Shown here piece by piece: positions 37,787 through 47,960 of a DNA stretch of 64,000 nucleotides. The stretch spans positions 1,325,001 to 1,389,000 of the forward strand of contig NZ_CP071448.1 of NCBI RefSeq assembly GCF_017352115.1, given 5' to 3'. Below the pieces are notes generated by a model that was not told where the DNA came from, ran no database searches, and saw only the letters and a program-made list of their open reading frames with translations. The DNA comes from Flavobacterium endoglycinae (lineage in GTDB: Bacteria > Bacteroidota > Bacteroidia > Flavobacteriales > Flavobacteriaceae). Each line of letters opens with the position of its first letter. Positions within the stretch are counted from its first letter, which is position 1. The position numbers and the translations under genes were made by a program.

Positions 37787-40558
37787 TTACATTACTAACT
37801 GTTTGTTAGAAGGTGCAAACTTAGTCAAATTGATTCCGTCTACCGCAGCAGTATATTCTGCCATAGTTGGAGTTCTGCCTAAAATTGTAGAAAGAACCAC
37901 AACTGGAGTAGATGAAAGTAATGATTCTCCTTTTTTACCTTCTTTATCCTCTACAACTCTTCCTTGGAATAAACGAGTAGATGTTGCCATTACTGTATCT
38001 CCTTTAGCCGCTTTTTCTTGGTTACCCATACAAAGGTTACATCCTGGACGCTCTAAATACAACATATTTTCGTATTCAGTACGAGCTGCACCTTTAGGAG
38101 CATTGTCGTCAAATTCGAAACCAGAGTATTTTTGTAAAACTTCCCAGTCACCTTCTGCTTTCAACTCATCAACAATGTTGTAAGTTGGAGGAGCTACTAC
38201 TAGAGGAGCTTTAAATTCAACTTTTCCTTGTTGTGCTTCAACATTTTTCAACATCTGAGCAAGGATTTTCATATCTCCTTTGTGAACCATACACGAACCA
38301 ATAAATCCAAGATCTACTTTTTTATCTCCGCCATAGAAAGATAATGGTCTGATAGTATCGTGAGTATAACGTTTAGAAACATCTTTGTTATTTACATCTG
38401 GGTCAGCGATCATCGGCTCAGCGATTTCATCTAAATCAACTACAACTTCAGCATAATATTTCGCATTTGCATCTGGAGTTAAAGCTGGTTTTTCACCAGA
38501 TTTAATTTCAGTAATTCTCTTATCTGCTTTGTTGATTAAACCTTGAAGAACTTGTCTGTCGTTATCCATTCCTTTGTCGATCATGATTTGGATTCTGCCT
38601 TTAGCAATTTCCAATGACTCGATCAAAGTATCGTCTTCAGAAATACAGATAGAAGCTTTTGCTTTCATTTCTGCAGTCCAGTCTGTAAATGTAAACGCTT
38701 GGTCAGCAGTAAGAGTTCCGATATGAACCTCGATGATTCTACCTTGGAATACGTTCTCACCGTTGAATTTCTTAAGCATTTGAGCTTGAGTAGCATGAAC
38801 CACATCACGGAAATCCATATATTCTTTCATATCTCCTTTGAAAGTTACTTTTACAGATTCTGGAATTGGCATAGAAGCCTCACCAGTAGCTAATGCAAGA
38901 GCAACCGTTCCTGAGTCAGCACCAAAAGCAACACCTTTAGACATTCTAGTATGAGAGTCACCACCAATAATGATTGCCCATTCGTCAATAGTAATATCAT
39001 TAAGTACTTTATGGATAACATCGGTCATTGAGTGATAAACACCTTTTGGGTCACGAGCTGTAATCAAACCAAAGTTGTTCATGAATTTCATCAATTTAGG
39101 AATGTTAGCCTGAGCTTTTTTATCCCAAACCGAAGCAGTGTGACAACCCGATTGGTAAGCACCATCAACAATTGGAGAAATCACTGTAGCAGCCATAGAC
39201 TCTAATTCTTGAGCTGTCATAAGACCAGTAGTATCTTGCGAACCTACAATATTTACTTCTACACGAACATCAGATCCAGCGTGCAACACTTTTCCTGGAG
39301 CAATTCCAACAGCATTTTTGTTGAAGATTTTTTCAACTGCGGTTAAACCTTGTCCTTCGTTAGAAATTTCTTTTGATGGAGCAAATACAGCAGGAGCTTC
39401 GATATCTAATACTTTAGCAGCGAAAGTCTGCAGTTTTTTACCAAATACAATTGCGTAAGATCCTCCAGCTCTAATGAATTCCTTCTTTTGAGGAGTAAAT
39501 GATCTAGAAATATCAATTAATTCTTGATCACCACTGTATAATTTTTTAGTTTGAGTATTGATTGTCAAAACAGTTCCTGTAGCCACAGAATAAGCTTGCT
39601 CAAGAATTGGCTCGTTGTTTTCGTTCAATACAGGTTTTCCATCTGCATCTAATTTTTTAACCCAGTTTTTAAGGTCAATCCCTATACCTCCAGTAACATC
39701 AACTGTAGTAAGGAAAATTGGAGAAATACCATTTGTACCTCCAACAATTGGAGCAATATTTACGAATGGAACGTATGGGCTTGCTTGTTTTCCTGTCCAA
39801 AGTGCCACATTGTTTACACCTGACATTCTAGAAGAACCAACTCCCATTGTACCTTTTTCAGCAATTAACATCACGCTTGCATCTGGATGTTTTGCCTGCA
39901 ATGCCTGAATTTCCTCTTGTGCTTGAGGCGTAATCATACATTTACCGTGAAGTTCACGATCTGATCGAGAGTGAGCTTGGTTTCCTGGAGAAAGTAAATC
40001 TGTAGAGATATCTCCTTCACCAGCAATATAGGTAACAACTTTAATTTCTTCAGGCACTTCAGGAAGTTTAGTGAAGAATTCAGCTTTTGCATAACTTTCA
40101 ATAATTTCTTTAGCGAACGGATTACCATTTTTGAACGCTTCTTTTAAACGGTCAGTATCTGCATCATAAAGAAATACTTGTGTTTTAAGAACTTCGGCCG
40201 CTTCTTTAGCAATAGAAGCATCATTTCCTAGAGCTAAATCCAACAACACTTCAATTGAAGGTCCACCCTTCATGTGCGATAATAATTCAAAAGCAAAAGC
40301 AGGTGTAATCTCTTCTACAACAGATTGACCTAAAATGATTTCTTTTAAAAACTTTGCTTTTTCACCTGCAGCACTTGTAGTACCCGGTAATGTATTGTAA
40401 ATAAAAAACTTAAGAGAGTCTTCGCGGTATGCGTTATCAACATCTTTAATTTGAGAAATGATTTCGCTTAATAACTCAGCTCCATCAATTGGTTTTGGGT
40501 GTAACCCTTGATTTTTTCTTTCTTCAATTTCTTGAAGATAATCCTGATAAATATTCAT
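37787..40558 (-). CDS. acnB: Bifunctional aconitase B / 2-methylisocitrate dehydratase
   Basis: A 923-residue enzyme of the AcnB type: N-terminal HEAT-like domain, swivel domain, then catalytic domains. Cluster ligands are C756 (GSCMVHKGD), C840 and C843 (GCNLCMGN). It works in the TCA and methylcitrate cycles. ATG 40558 gives the usual N-terminus MNIYQDYL; the longer frame adds ten residues. A TAAATTTG promoter box lies on the minus strand at the complement of 40586-40593. Carrying both aconitase families side by side gives the cell two versions with different oxidant sensitivity, as seen in other bacteria. Confidence 0.97.
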   Translation of the reverse strand: MNIYQDYLQEIEERKNQGLHPKPIDGAELLSEIISQIKDVDNAYREDSLKFFIYNTLPGTTSAAGEKAKFLKEIILGQSVVEEITPAFAFELLSHMKGGPSIEVLLDLALGNDASIAKEAAEVLKTQVFLYDADTDRLKEAFKNGNPFAKEIIESYAKAEFFTKLPEVPEEIKVVTYIAGEGDISTDLLSPGNQAHSRSDRELHGKCMITPQAQEEIQALQAKHPDASVMLIAEKGTMGVGSSRMSGVNNVALWTGKQASPYVPFVNIAPIVGGTNGISPIFLTTVDVTGGIGIDLKNWVKKLDADGKPVLNENNEPILEQAYSVATGTVLTINTQTKKLYSGDQELIDISRSFTPQKKEFIRAGGSYAIVFGKKLQTFAAKVLDIEAPAVFAPSKEISNEGQGLTAVEKIFNKNAVGIAPGKVLHAGSDVRVEVNIVGSQDTTGLMTAQELESMAATVISPIVDGAYQSGCHTASVWDKKAQANIPKLMKFMNNFGLITARDPKGVYHSMTDVIHKVLNDITIDEWAIIIGGDSHTRMSKGVAFGADSGTVALALATGEASMPIPESVKVTFKGDMKEYMDFRDVVHATQAQMLKKFNGENVFQGRIIEVHIGTLTADQAFTFTDWTAEMKAKASICISEDDTLIESLEIAKGRIQIMIDKGMDNDRQVLQGLINKADKRITEIKSGEKPALTPDANAKYYAEVVVDLDEIAEPMIADPDVNNKDVSKRYTHDTIRPLSFYGGDKKVDLGFIGSCMVHKGDMKILAQMLKNVEAQQGKVEFKAPLVVAPPTYNIVDELKAEGDWEVLQKYSGFEFDDNAPKGAARTEYENMLYLERPGCNLCMGNQEKAAKGDTVMATSTRLFQGRVVEDKEGKKGESLLSSTPVVVLSTILGRTPTMAEYTAAVDGINLTKFAPSNKQLVM

Positions 40559-40915
40559 AATAAAAGCGGATTTATTTTTTTGAGGCAAATTTAAGCATTA
40601 AACACGATAATTAAAAAAAATTTAATAGAACAAGCCATTTCAAAAATTATTATTGCTAAAAAACGATTTTCACTGCTTGTTTTTGTCAAAAAATCAATTT
40701 TATATTAAAATAATGAATTATTAACATTTAAAAATCTTTTCTTTAACAAAGTCGAAATTTGATGTTATAAAGGAAGTGAGATTTTTACCTCTATTTTAGA
40801 AAAGAACCTTTCTAAATTAGAATTTATAACGTTATAGTTGATACTTTGAAGTCTTTTTTCTGACACTTGTCGAATTTAGAATTCCCCAGAATTTGAGTTA
40901 TTTTTGCTTAAAAAC
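40559..40915. other. Gap upstream of acnB
   Basis: It contains the acnB leader with TAAATTTG (complement of 40586-40593) and AT-rich DNA to the next terminator. No gene or repeat is seen. Confidence 0.5.
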
Positions 40916-40948
40916 AAAAAATCCTGATAACGCATTATCAGGATTTTT
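40916..40948 (-). terminator. Terminator of the MoxR-type gene
   Basis: AAAAATCCTGATAA pairs with TTATCAGGATTTTT around CGCA, just past the stop codon at 40970. Confidence 0.9.
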
Positions 40949-40969
40949 ATGAAGTATGATATTTAAAAA

Positions 40970-41923
40970 TTACATCAGCTTTTTAATGATTGCTTCTTCA
41001 GTAATTCCTTCTGCATCGGCTTTGTAATTTTTGATAATTCTATGACGAAGAATTCCTGTTGCTACTGCTTGAACATCTTCAATATCTGGTGAAAATTTAC
41101 CATTGAAAGCGGCATGTGCTTTTGCAGCCAGAATCAAATTCTGCGAAGCTCTTGGTCCCGCGCCCCAATCTAAATAGTTTTTCACGAAATCATTTGTCAA
41201 AGCATTGTCAGGACGTGTTTTGCTCACCAAAGTTACCGCGTACTCAATAACATTATCTGCCACTGGAATCCTGCGGATTAGATGTTGGAAATCTATAATT
41301 TCCTGAGCCGTAAACAATGGTTTGATATCTACTTTATTATCCGATGTAGTTTGTTTAACTACTCTTACTTCTTCTTCAAAAGTGGGATATTCCAATTTAA
41401 TTGCAAACATAAAACGATCTAATTGCGCTTCTGGAAGCGGGTAAGTTCCTTCCTGCTCAATTGGGTTTTGAGTTGCCAATACAAAATAGGGCAAGTCTAA
41501 TTTATAATTCTGCCCAGCAATGGTTACAGAACGTTCCTGCATGGCTTCTAATAATGCCGCTTGCGTTTTAGGCGGCGTTCTGTTGATCTCGTCAGCAAGA
41601 ATAATATTTGAAAAGATTGGTCCTTTTATGAATTTAAAATGTCTGTTTTCATCTAAAATTTCACTTCCTAAAATATCCGACGGCATTAAATCCGGAGTAA
41701 ATTGAATTCTTTTAAAATCTAAACCTAAAGCCTGAGACAAAGTATTTATCATTAAGGTTTTTGCCAAACCGGGAACACCAATTAAAAGTGCGTGTCCGCC
41801 TGAAAATATACATAGTAAAATTTGGTCTATAACGGCATCCTGCCCTACAATGATTTTTGCTATTTCGTTTTTTAATTCGCTTCGTTTCTGAACTAAATTG
41901 TGAATTGCTGTTACGTCAGACAT
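40970..41923 (-). CDS. MoxR-family AAA+ ATPase
   Basis: A 317-residue AAA+ protein. Walker A-like GVPGLAKT (near 59-66), Walker B ILADEINR (near 121-128) and the sensor motifs ATQNPIEQEGTYPLPEAQLD are typical of MoxR. MoxR ATPases act as chaperones for von Willebrand-type proteins. Here no vWA gene follows within the visible neighbourhood, so its partner is unknown. It is flanked by its own terminator and that of the isomerase gene, suggesting a single-gene unit. Confidence 0.92.
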   Translation of the reverse strand: MSDVTAIHNLVQKRSELKNEIAKIIVGQDAVIDQILLCIFSGGHALLIGVPGLAKTLMINTLSQALGLDFKRIQFTPDLMPSDILGSEILDENRHFKFIKGPIFSNIILADEINRTPPKTQAALLEAMQERSVTIAGQNYKLDLPYFVLATQNPIEQEGTYPLPEAQLDRFMFAIKLEYPTFEEEVRVVKQTTSDNKVDIKPLFTAQEIIDFQHLIRRIPVADNVIEYAVTLVSKTRPDNALTNDFVKNYLDWGAGPRASQNLILAAKAHAAFNGKFSPDIEDVQAVATGILRHRIIKNYKADAEGITEEAIIKKLM

Positions 41924-41943
41924 TTATGAGTGTATTTAAAATT

Positions 41944-41985
41944 AAAAAGAGTTAACTTTATGAATTCATAAAACTAACTCTTTTT
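41944..41985 (-). terminator. Terminator of the SurA-like gene
   Basis: AAAAAGAGTTA pairs with TAACTCTTTTT, with an inner TTTATGAATTCATAAA palindrome. Confidence 0.88.
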
Positions 41986-42001
41986 ATTTATTTAATAAAA
42001 A

Positions 42002-43432
42002 TTATTTTTTTAACCAGTTATTAGCAAAACTACAGTCTCTATATTCACCAATAATCTTAATGTAGGTGTCTTTAATTTTAGCATCAAACCATTTTGCAAT
42101 TGCATTGATTTGTTTTTCTTTTAATGCTAATTCTTTAATTTTAGTGTAATCTTTAGCATAATCAGCTGTATGTTCGTCAATTCTATTGGTAACAGTGATT
42201 AGTTTATATGTTTTCTTTCCTCTGTCATCTGTATTTAAAAGTGGCTGAGAAATTTCATCATCTTTTAAATTTGACACCTGACCATATAAAGTAGGATCCA
42301 TTTTTGTCAATTCAAAACGAGTATCTTGAGTATTTGGATTTACTAAAGTTCCTCCGTTTGCTCTAGTTTCTTTTTCATCAGATTCTGCTCTTGCTGCATC
42401 TGCAAACGAAATTTCTTTGTTCATAATTTTAGCTCTAACATTGGCTAATCTTTCTTTTGCATCCTTTAAAGCACTTTCAGAAACTACAGGAGCAATTAAT
42501 ATGTGACGTAATTCTACTTCTTGTCCTTTAATTTTGTCTACCATAATAATATGGAAACCGAAAGATGTTTCAAATGGCTGTGAAATTTCACCTTCTTGTA
42601 AACTAAACGCAACATCTTTAAACTCTTTTACGAAAGGTGTTTTACGAGTCATTTTATAATATCCTCCATTTGGAGCCGATCCTGGATCTTGTGAATATAA
42701 AACGGCTTTAGTAGCAAAACTTGACCCTTCCAAAACATCTTTTCGAATTGCATTTAATCGGTCGATTACTTTTTGCTTATCTTCTTTAGAAACTTTTGGT
42801 TCGGCTACAATCTGTGCTACTTCCATTTCGGCACCAAAAGTCGGCAATTCGTCTTTTGGTATTTTTTTAAAGAAATTACGAACTTCTTCCGGAGTGATTT
42901 CTACATCTTTTACGATTTTATCTCTCATTTCCGAAGCGAGTTTTTGCTCTTTTAAAATATCTGCAAAATATGTTTTAAACTCTTCTACTGAACTTTTTTT
43001 ATAGTATGCCACTACTTTATCAATATTCCCAACCTGCTGAATCATGTAATTCAGACGCTCTTCCATCATGCTTCTTACTTCGGCATCACTAACAATAATA
43101 CTATCTTGAATAGCTTGGTGTGCGTATAATTTATCTTCTAAAAGTTTACCAAGCATTTGGCATCTTGTAATGTCTTTTATACTTCCTCCTTGACTTGTGA
43201 TTTCTAAAAAGCCTTTGTCAATATCAGAATCCAAAACGATATAATCTCCTACTGTCGCAATAATACCATCAATTTTAAGCTTTCCACCTGAATGAGTTTC
43301 TGCTGGTTTTTCAGCCACAACATCAGGAATTATTTCTTGTGCTGACACAATTGACGTGAAAAAAAGTGAAAAACAAAACATCATTACAAACTTGTAATCA
43401 ATTGTTTTTGGCTGTAATTTTTTTAATAACAT
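42002..43432 (-). CDS. SurA-like periplasmic peptidyl-prolyl isomerase
   Basis: A 476-residue secreted chaperone. The hydrophobic signal segment (about 17-31) ends near VSAQ. A SurA_N-type helical region is followed by two PpiC rotamase domains (about 190-290 and 300-410; YSQDPGSAPNGGYY, FGFHIIMVDKI). It should help outer-membrane proteins fold in the periplasm. The signal peptide would be more typical from M17/M18, so the true start may be 48-51 bases downstream of 43432. Confidence 0.9.
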   Translation of the reverse strand: MLLKKLQPKTIDYKFVMMFCFSLFFTSIVSAQEIIPDVVAEKPAETHSGGKLKIDGIIATVGDYIVLDSDIDKGFLEITSQGGSIKDITRCQMLGKLLEDKLYAHQAIQDSIIVSDAEVRSMMEERLNYMIQQVGNIDKVVAYYKKSSVEEFKTYFADILKEQKLASEMRDKIVKDVEITPEEVRNFFKKIPKDELPTFGAEMEVAQIVAEPKVSKEDKQKVIDRLNAIRKDVLEGSSFATKAVLYSQDPGSAPNGGYYKMTRKTPFVKEFKDVAFSLQEGEISQPFETSFGFHIIMVDKIKGQEVELRHILIAPVVSESALKDAKERLANVRAKIMNKEISFADAARAESDEKETRANGGTLVNPNTQDTRFELTKMDPTLYGQVSNLKDDEISQPLLNTDDRGKKTYKLITVTNRIDEHTADYAKDYTKIKELALKEKQINAIAKWFDAKIKDTYIKIIGEYRDCSFANNWLKK

Positions 43433-43887
43433 TTATTCAAATTTTATTTTAATGTAAAATCGCTTGGTATTTAATTCAATCTTAAACTTTTAGAATTTTA
43501 AAAGTCTATCAATAAACCTTAGTTCTTATAACTAATAACGAACAAAAATAACAATTCAATTACATAATACAACTATCGGCTATAGTATTAACAAAAAATT
43601 ATATGGATTAAAATAAAATCCAATAAAACACTTGTTTACAAAAGTATGTTCTATATTATTTAAGTCATCGAAAAAAGAGCCTCAACTATATCGTTTAGAA
43701 AAGTTTTTAACACTACAACGTTTTCGCTTCAAACTATTTTCTTACAAAATAAATTCACTTCAAAAAAAAACTACTTTTGATGCGTAATTAATAATTTATT
43801 ATGCTTAAAAATATAAATACCTATATTTTAAGGCGTAAAAATTAATAATTACGAAACTTTATTAATTTAACCTTAACCACATCTATT
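43433..43887. other. Divergent 455-bp gap between isomerase and amylase genes
   Basis: AT-rich DNA between divergent genes. A loose inverted pair around CGTAATTAATAAT (about 43781) and ATTAATAATTACG (about 43841) lies upstream of the amylase gene and could be a regulatory site; this is weak. No gene is seen. Confidence 0.4.
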
Positions 43888-45327
43888 ATGAAAAAACCTA
43901 TTTCAAGATTCTTATTGATGGCCGTCACATCGGCATTTTTGTATTCATGTTCTCAAAATGAGACAAATGACAATGATGCTAAAGCAGAAAGCCAGCAGTT
44001 TAAAATTATTAATGTAACGCATCACGATGGAAAACCGTTTAGTACAGGTACTTCCTCTTCTCTAACCGGAAAATATGTAGACAACCCTGGCGGCGGTGTT
44101 ATGATGCAGGCATTTTATTGGGATGTTCCTGCTGGTGGAAACTGGTGGAATACCGTAAGCAGTAAAGTAACCGCTTGGGGAAATGCCGGAATTGGTTCGA
44201 TTTGGCTTCCGCCAGCTTCAAAAGCACAGAATGGTGCATTTTCTATGGGATACGACCCAACAGATTATTTTGATTTTGGAGATTACAACCAAAACGGAAG
44301 TATTGAAACAAGATTTGGGTCGAAAACCGAATTGATAAATTTGATCACTGCCGCTCATAACGAAAACATCAAAGTTTATGCAGATATCGTAATTAACCAT
44401 AACAGCGGCGGACAATCTGAAGCAAATCCATTTACGGGAACCAACACGTGGACTAATTTTACAGGAGTTGCTTCGGGTAAGTTTCCTCGCAACTATAATG
44501 ATTTTTACAAAAATAGTTACGGAAACAATGACGAAGGTTCTTTCGGAGGTTTTCCTGATTTATGCCATGCTGCACCAAATGTTCAAAACTGGCTTTGGCT
44601 TAGAGCTGATGGTGTTGGAAAATATTATAAAAATACCATGAAATTTGATGGCTGGAGATTTGACTACGTAAAAGGTTTTGGTGCATGGGTTGTAAATGCA
44701 TGGAATGCTAATGTTGGCGGATTTTCGGTTGGAGAATTATGGGATTCCAATGTAAATGTATTAAATGACTGGGCAAACAATGCCAACAGTTCTGTTTTTG
44801 ATTTTGCATGTTACTATAAAATGAATGACGCTTTTGACGGAAACAATTTGGCTTTGTTAAATGATGACATGATGTGGAAACGTAACCCATACAAAGCCGT
44901 GACATTTGTAACTAATCACGATACAGATGAAATTTGGAACAAATTGTTAGCGTACTCCTATATATTAACTCACGAAGGTTATCCGACCATTTTCTATAGA
45001 GATTATGAAGAATGGTTAGATAAAAATAAACTGAACAACCTAATCTGGATTCATAACAATAAAGCAACTGGAACAACTTCCATTTTATATTCTGATAATG
45101 ATGAATATGTGGCGAGAAGAAACGGTTATAACGGAAATCCAGGATTAGTAGTTTATATTAACAATTCAGATGTTTGGCAGGAAAGATGGATTCAGACCAA
45201 CTGGGCCAATACTCAAATTAAAGATTTTACAGGAAACTCAACTTGGTACCCAACTACACAAGCAGACAAATGGGTAAAAATACAATGTCCTCCAAAAGGA
45301 TATTCAATTTGGTCAATTAATCAGTAA
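43888..45327 (+). CDS. Lipoprotein alpha-amylase (GH13)
   Basis: A 479-residue glycoside hydrolase. The signal peptide ends in a lipobox with Cys at residue 21 (FLYSC), so it is lipid-anchored. The GH13 catalytic triad is readable as D259 (RFDYV), E283 (VGELWD) and D345 (TNHDTD). The substrate-side motif DIVINHN is intact. It cuts internal alpha-1,4 bonds of starch or glycogen-like glucans. The closest groups by eye are the archaeal/plant-type amylases. No Sus-type partner genes lie alongside, so it works outside a visible polysaccharide-utilisation locus. Confidence 0.93.
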   Translation: MKKPISRFLLMAVTSAFLYSCSQNETNDNDAKAESQQFKIINVTHHDGKPFSTGTSSSLTGKYVDNPGGGVMMQAFYWDVPAGGNWWNTVSSKVTAWGNAGIGSIWLPPASKAQNGAFSMGYDPTDYFDFGDYNQNGSIETRFGSKTELINLITAAHNENIKVYADIVINHNSGGQSEANPFTGTNTWTNFTGVASGKFPRNYNDFYKNSYGNNDEGSFGGFPDLCHAAPNVQNWLWLRADGVGKYYKNTMKFDGWRFDYVKGFGAWVVNAWNANVGGFSVGELWDSNVNVLNDWANNANSSVFDFACYYKMNDAFDGNNLALLNDDMMWKRNPYKAVTFVTNHDTDEIWNKLLAYSYILTHEGYPTIFYRDYEEWLDKNKLNNLIWIHNNKATGTTSILYSDNDEYVARRNGYNGNPGLVVYINNSDVWQERWIQTNWANTQIKDFTGNSTWYPTTQADKWVKIQCPPKGYSIWSINQ

Positions 45328-45344
45328 TTTAAAAATGACTATGT

Positions 45345-45374
45345 AAGGCTGTTGCAAAACAGCCTTATTTTTTT
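45345..45374 (+). terminator. Terminator of the amylase gene
   Basis: AAGGCTGTTGCAAAACAGCCTT forms an 8-9 bp stem followed by ATTTTTTT. Confidence 0.88.
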
Positions 45375-45447
45375 GTTCGAAAATCCAGTTAAAAGAAAGA
45401 CTTCCAAATTTAAGAACTGAATATTTTTATAAAGCCGTATTTAATAG

Positions 45448-45455
45448 TACTTTTG
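45448..45455 (+). promoter_or_regulatory. Promoter -7 box of prfC
   Basis: TACTTTTG followed by CAACC lies 19 bp upstream of the ATG. The same TTTGCAACC context is seen before the DUF1810 gene. Confidence 0.6.
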
Positions 45456-45474
45456 CAACCTATTTATACGAAAT

Positions 45475-47067
45475 ATGAGCTTTTTAAAAGAAATACAACG
45501 CAGAAGAACATTTGGAATTATATCGCATCCCGATGCCGGTAAAACGACATTAACAGAGAAATTACTTTTATTTGGAGGTGCAATTCAAGAAGCAGGAGCT
45601 GTAAAAAATAACAAAATTAAAAAAGGAGCAACGAGTGACTTTATGGAAATCGAACGCCAAAGAGGTATCTCGGTTTCGACTTCTGTGCTTGCTTTTAATT
45701 ATAAAGATAAAAAAATCAACATCTTAGATACTCCTGGTCACAAGGATTTTGCCGAAGATACTTTTAGAACTTTAACTGCTGTTGATAGCGTAATTGTTGT
45801 AATCGACGTTGCAAAAGGGGTTGAGGAACAAACTGAAAAACTGGTTGCCGTTTGTAGAATGCGTAACATTCCGATGATTGTTTTCATCAACAAATTAGAT
45901 CGTGAAGGTAAAGATGCTTTCGATCTAATGGATGAAGTAGAGCAAAAATTAGGTTTAAAAGTTACTCCTCTGAGTTTTCCAATCGGAATGGGTTATGATT
46001 TCCAAGGAATTTACAACTTATGGGAAGAAAACATTAACCTTTTCAGCGGAGACAGCCGTAAAAATATTGAAGAAACAATTGCTTTTTCTGATGTTCAGAA
46101 TAATCCAGAACTAGATAAAATTGTGGGCGAAAAAGCAGCTAATAAACTTCGTGAAGAATTAGAATTAATTGATGAAGTTTACCCAAAATTTGAACGTCAG
46201 GATTACTTAGATGGAAAAATCCAGCCTGTATTCTTTGGTTCGGCTTTGAATAATTTTGGAGTTCGTGAATTATTAGATTGTTTCATTACAATTGCTCCAT
46301 CTCCAAGAGCAAAAGATTCTGAGACTCGTACAGTTGAGCCAACAGAAGAAAAAATGTCTGGTTTTGTGTTTAAAATCCACGCCAACATGGATCCAAAACA
46401 CCGTGACCGTTTGGCATTTATCAAAATTGTATCTGGAACTTTTGAAAGAAATAAGCCTTATTACCATGTTCGTCAGAAGAAAAATTTAAAATTCTCAAGT
46501 CCGAATGCCTTTTTCGCTGAAAAAAAAGAAATTGTAGATGTTTCTTATCCTGGTGACATTGTAGGTTTGCATGATACCGGAAACTTTAAAATTGGTGATA
46601 CTTTAACAGAAGGTGAAATCATGAGCTTTAAAGGGATTCCTAGTTTCTCTCCAGAGCACTTTAGATACATCAACAACGCCGATCCTATGAAAGCTAAGCA
46701 ATTGGAAAAAGGCGTTGATCAGTTAATGGATGAAGGTGTGGCTCAGCTATTTACCTTAGAAATGAATAATCGTAAAGTAATTGGAACGGTTGGAGCACTT
46801 CAATATGAGGTAATTCAATACCGTTTAGAGCACGAATATGGAGCTAAATGTACTTATGAAAATTTCCCTGTTCATAAAGCTTGCTGGGTAAAACCAGATG
46901 ATGCAAAAAATGAAGAATTCAAAGAATTTAAACGTATCAAACAGAAATTCTTGGCTCATGATAAATATGGTCAGTTAGTATTCTTAGCGGATTCTGATTT
47001 TACCATTCAAATGACGCAAAGTAAATATCCAACCGTAAAATTATTCTTTACATCAGAGTTTGATTAA
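45475..47067 (+). CDS. prfC: Peptide chain release factor 3
   Basis: A 530-residue translational GTPase. G1 is SHPDAGKTTLTE, G2/G3 are visible as RGISV and DTPGHKDF, and G4 is NKLD. The C-terminal half has the RF3-specific domain. RF3 removes RF1/RF2 from the ribosome after peptide release. The short leader suggests a start within about 15 bases of the transcript end. It is a single gene ended by a convergent terminator. Confidence 0.97.
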   Translation: MSFLKEIQRRRTFGIISHPDAGKTTLTEKLLLFGGAIQEAGAVKNNKIKKGATSDFMEIERQRGISVSTSVLAFNYKDKKINILDTPGHKDFAEDTFRTLTAVDSVIVVIDVAKGVEEQTEKLVAVCRMRNIPMIVFINKLDREGKDAFDLMDEVEQKLGLKVTPLSFPIGMGYDFQGIYNLWEENINLFSGDSRKNIEETIAFSDVQNNPELDKIVGEKAANKLREELELIDEVYPKFERQDYLDGKIQPVFFGSALNNFGVRELLDCFITIAPSPRAKDSETRTVEPTEEKMSGFVFKIHANMDPKHRDRLAFIKIVSGTFERNKPYYHVRQKKNLKFSSPNAFFAEKKEIVDVSYPGDIVGLHDTGNFKIGDTLTEGEIMSFKGIPSFSPEHFRYINNADPMKAKQLEKGVDQLMDEGVAQLFTLEMNNRKVIGTVGALQYEVIQYRLEHEYGAKCTYENFPVHKACWVKPDDAKNEEFKEFKRIKQKFLAHDKYGQLVFLADSDFTIQMTQSKYPTVKLFFTSEFD

Positions 47068-47084
47068 ACTTTAATAAAATCACG

Positions 47085-47117
47085 AAAGGCTGTCTAAATT
47101 TTAGACAGCCTTTTTTT
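47085..47117. terminator. Terminator between prfC and the Cys-rich protein gene
   Basis: AAAGGCTGTCTAA pairs with TTAGACAGCCTTT and is followed by T's on the plus strand; A's on the other side make it usable in both directions. Confidence 0.88.
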
Positions 47118-47134
47118 ATAAAGTTATTTTAGTT

Positions 47135-47872
47135 CTATTTTTCAGGTATATAGTTGACTCCTAATCCTCCCATAATAACAACTTTTGAAAGTTCTTCTTC
47201 AGCAATAACAATATTTTGCGACAATATGCTTTTCTTAACTGATTTTACATCAAAAGGAATAGTTTTAGAAAGGTAATAATCATTTGCTGTAATCGTAATA
47301 GAAAGAGTTTTACTGTCTTTTAAAACTTTCACTGGAATTAAAAAATCACCTGAGGAACTCATTTTTATTGTACTTTCTGAATCATTAATGGTCAACATCA
47401 AATTTGGAAAATTATTTAGGTCAAATGGTCTATTAGTTTTAGCATTTAATAATTTCCCTTTGATTATTATTGAAATCTCTTGATTTTCTGTTTGACTGAA
47501 AGCAACTCTTCCTACCCTATAATCAATAGGTTTTGGATTATTTATTTCGGTTTTAATGGGTTCTTTTTCCTGACCACTAACATTGGATACCAGTAAAATA
47601 GATGCAGCAACGGCAGCATATTTTAAAGTGTTGATTTTAGAAGTTTCATTATATTGAAATTCTTCCTCAAGCTGGACTGTTTTTAATCTAGCACAGATAT
47701 TTTTGTCTTTGTTCTCTGAGATGAATTTAGCTACTTCAGAATTCGTCTTTTGACTTAAATCAATGACATTCTTCATGCAAGAATTACAAAATGAGCCATT
47801 TGAATTAGGAATCATTTTATCAAAATTTTCAGAGCAAGGACTTGTTATTTCTAAGGTGAATTTCTTTCTCAT
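47135..47872 (-). CDS. Membrane protein with N-terminal four-Cys motif and carboxypeptidase-regulatory-like domain
   Basis: A 245-residue protein of uncertain function. The N-terminal 65 residues contain C13, C29, C32 and C60 in a pattern (SPCSENF, FCNSCMKNVIDLS, ICAR) that I recall from many Bacteroidota proteins. One membrane segment (about 84-98) follows. Residues about 130-205 look like a CarboxypepD regulatory-like beta-sandwich. The tail (KVVIMGGLGVNY) resembles the plug start of TonB-dependent receptors. The Cys set is expected to bind a metal or an iron-sulfur cluster in the cytoplasm while the sandwich faces the periplasm. This topology is inferred. Confidence 0.6.
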   Translation of the reverse strand: MRKKFTLEITSPCSENFDKMIPNSNGSFCNSCMKNVIDLSQKTNSEVAKFISENKDKNICARLKTVQLEEEFQYNETSKINTLKYAAVAASILLVSNVSGQEKEPIKTEINNPKPIDYRVGRVAFSQTENQEISIIIKGKLLNAKTNRPFDLNNFPNLMLTINDSESTIKMSSSGDFLIPVKVLKDSKTLSITITANDYYLSKTIPFDVKSVKKSILSQNIVIAEEELSKVVIMGGLGVNYIPEK

Positions 47873-47960
47873 ATCCTATCATTTTAAAGTTAAAATCCAT
47901 TAAAAGGATCATTTACTTATATAGAGTGCTTTTTTGATAAAAAGGTTGGGAAGGAAATAA

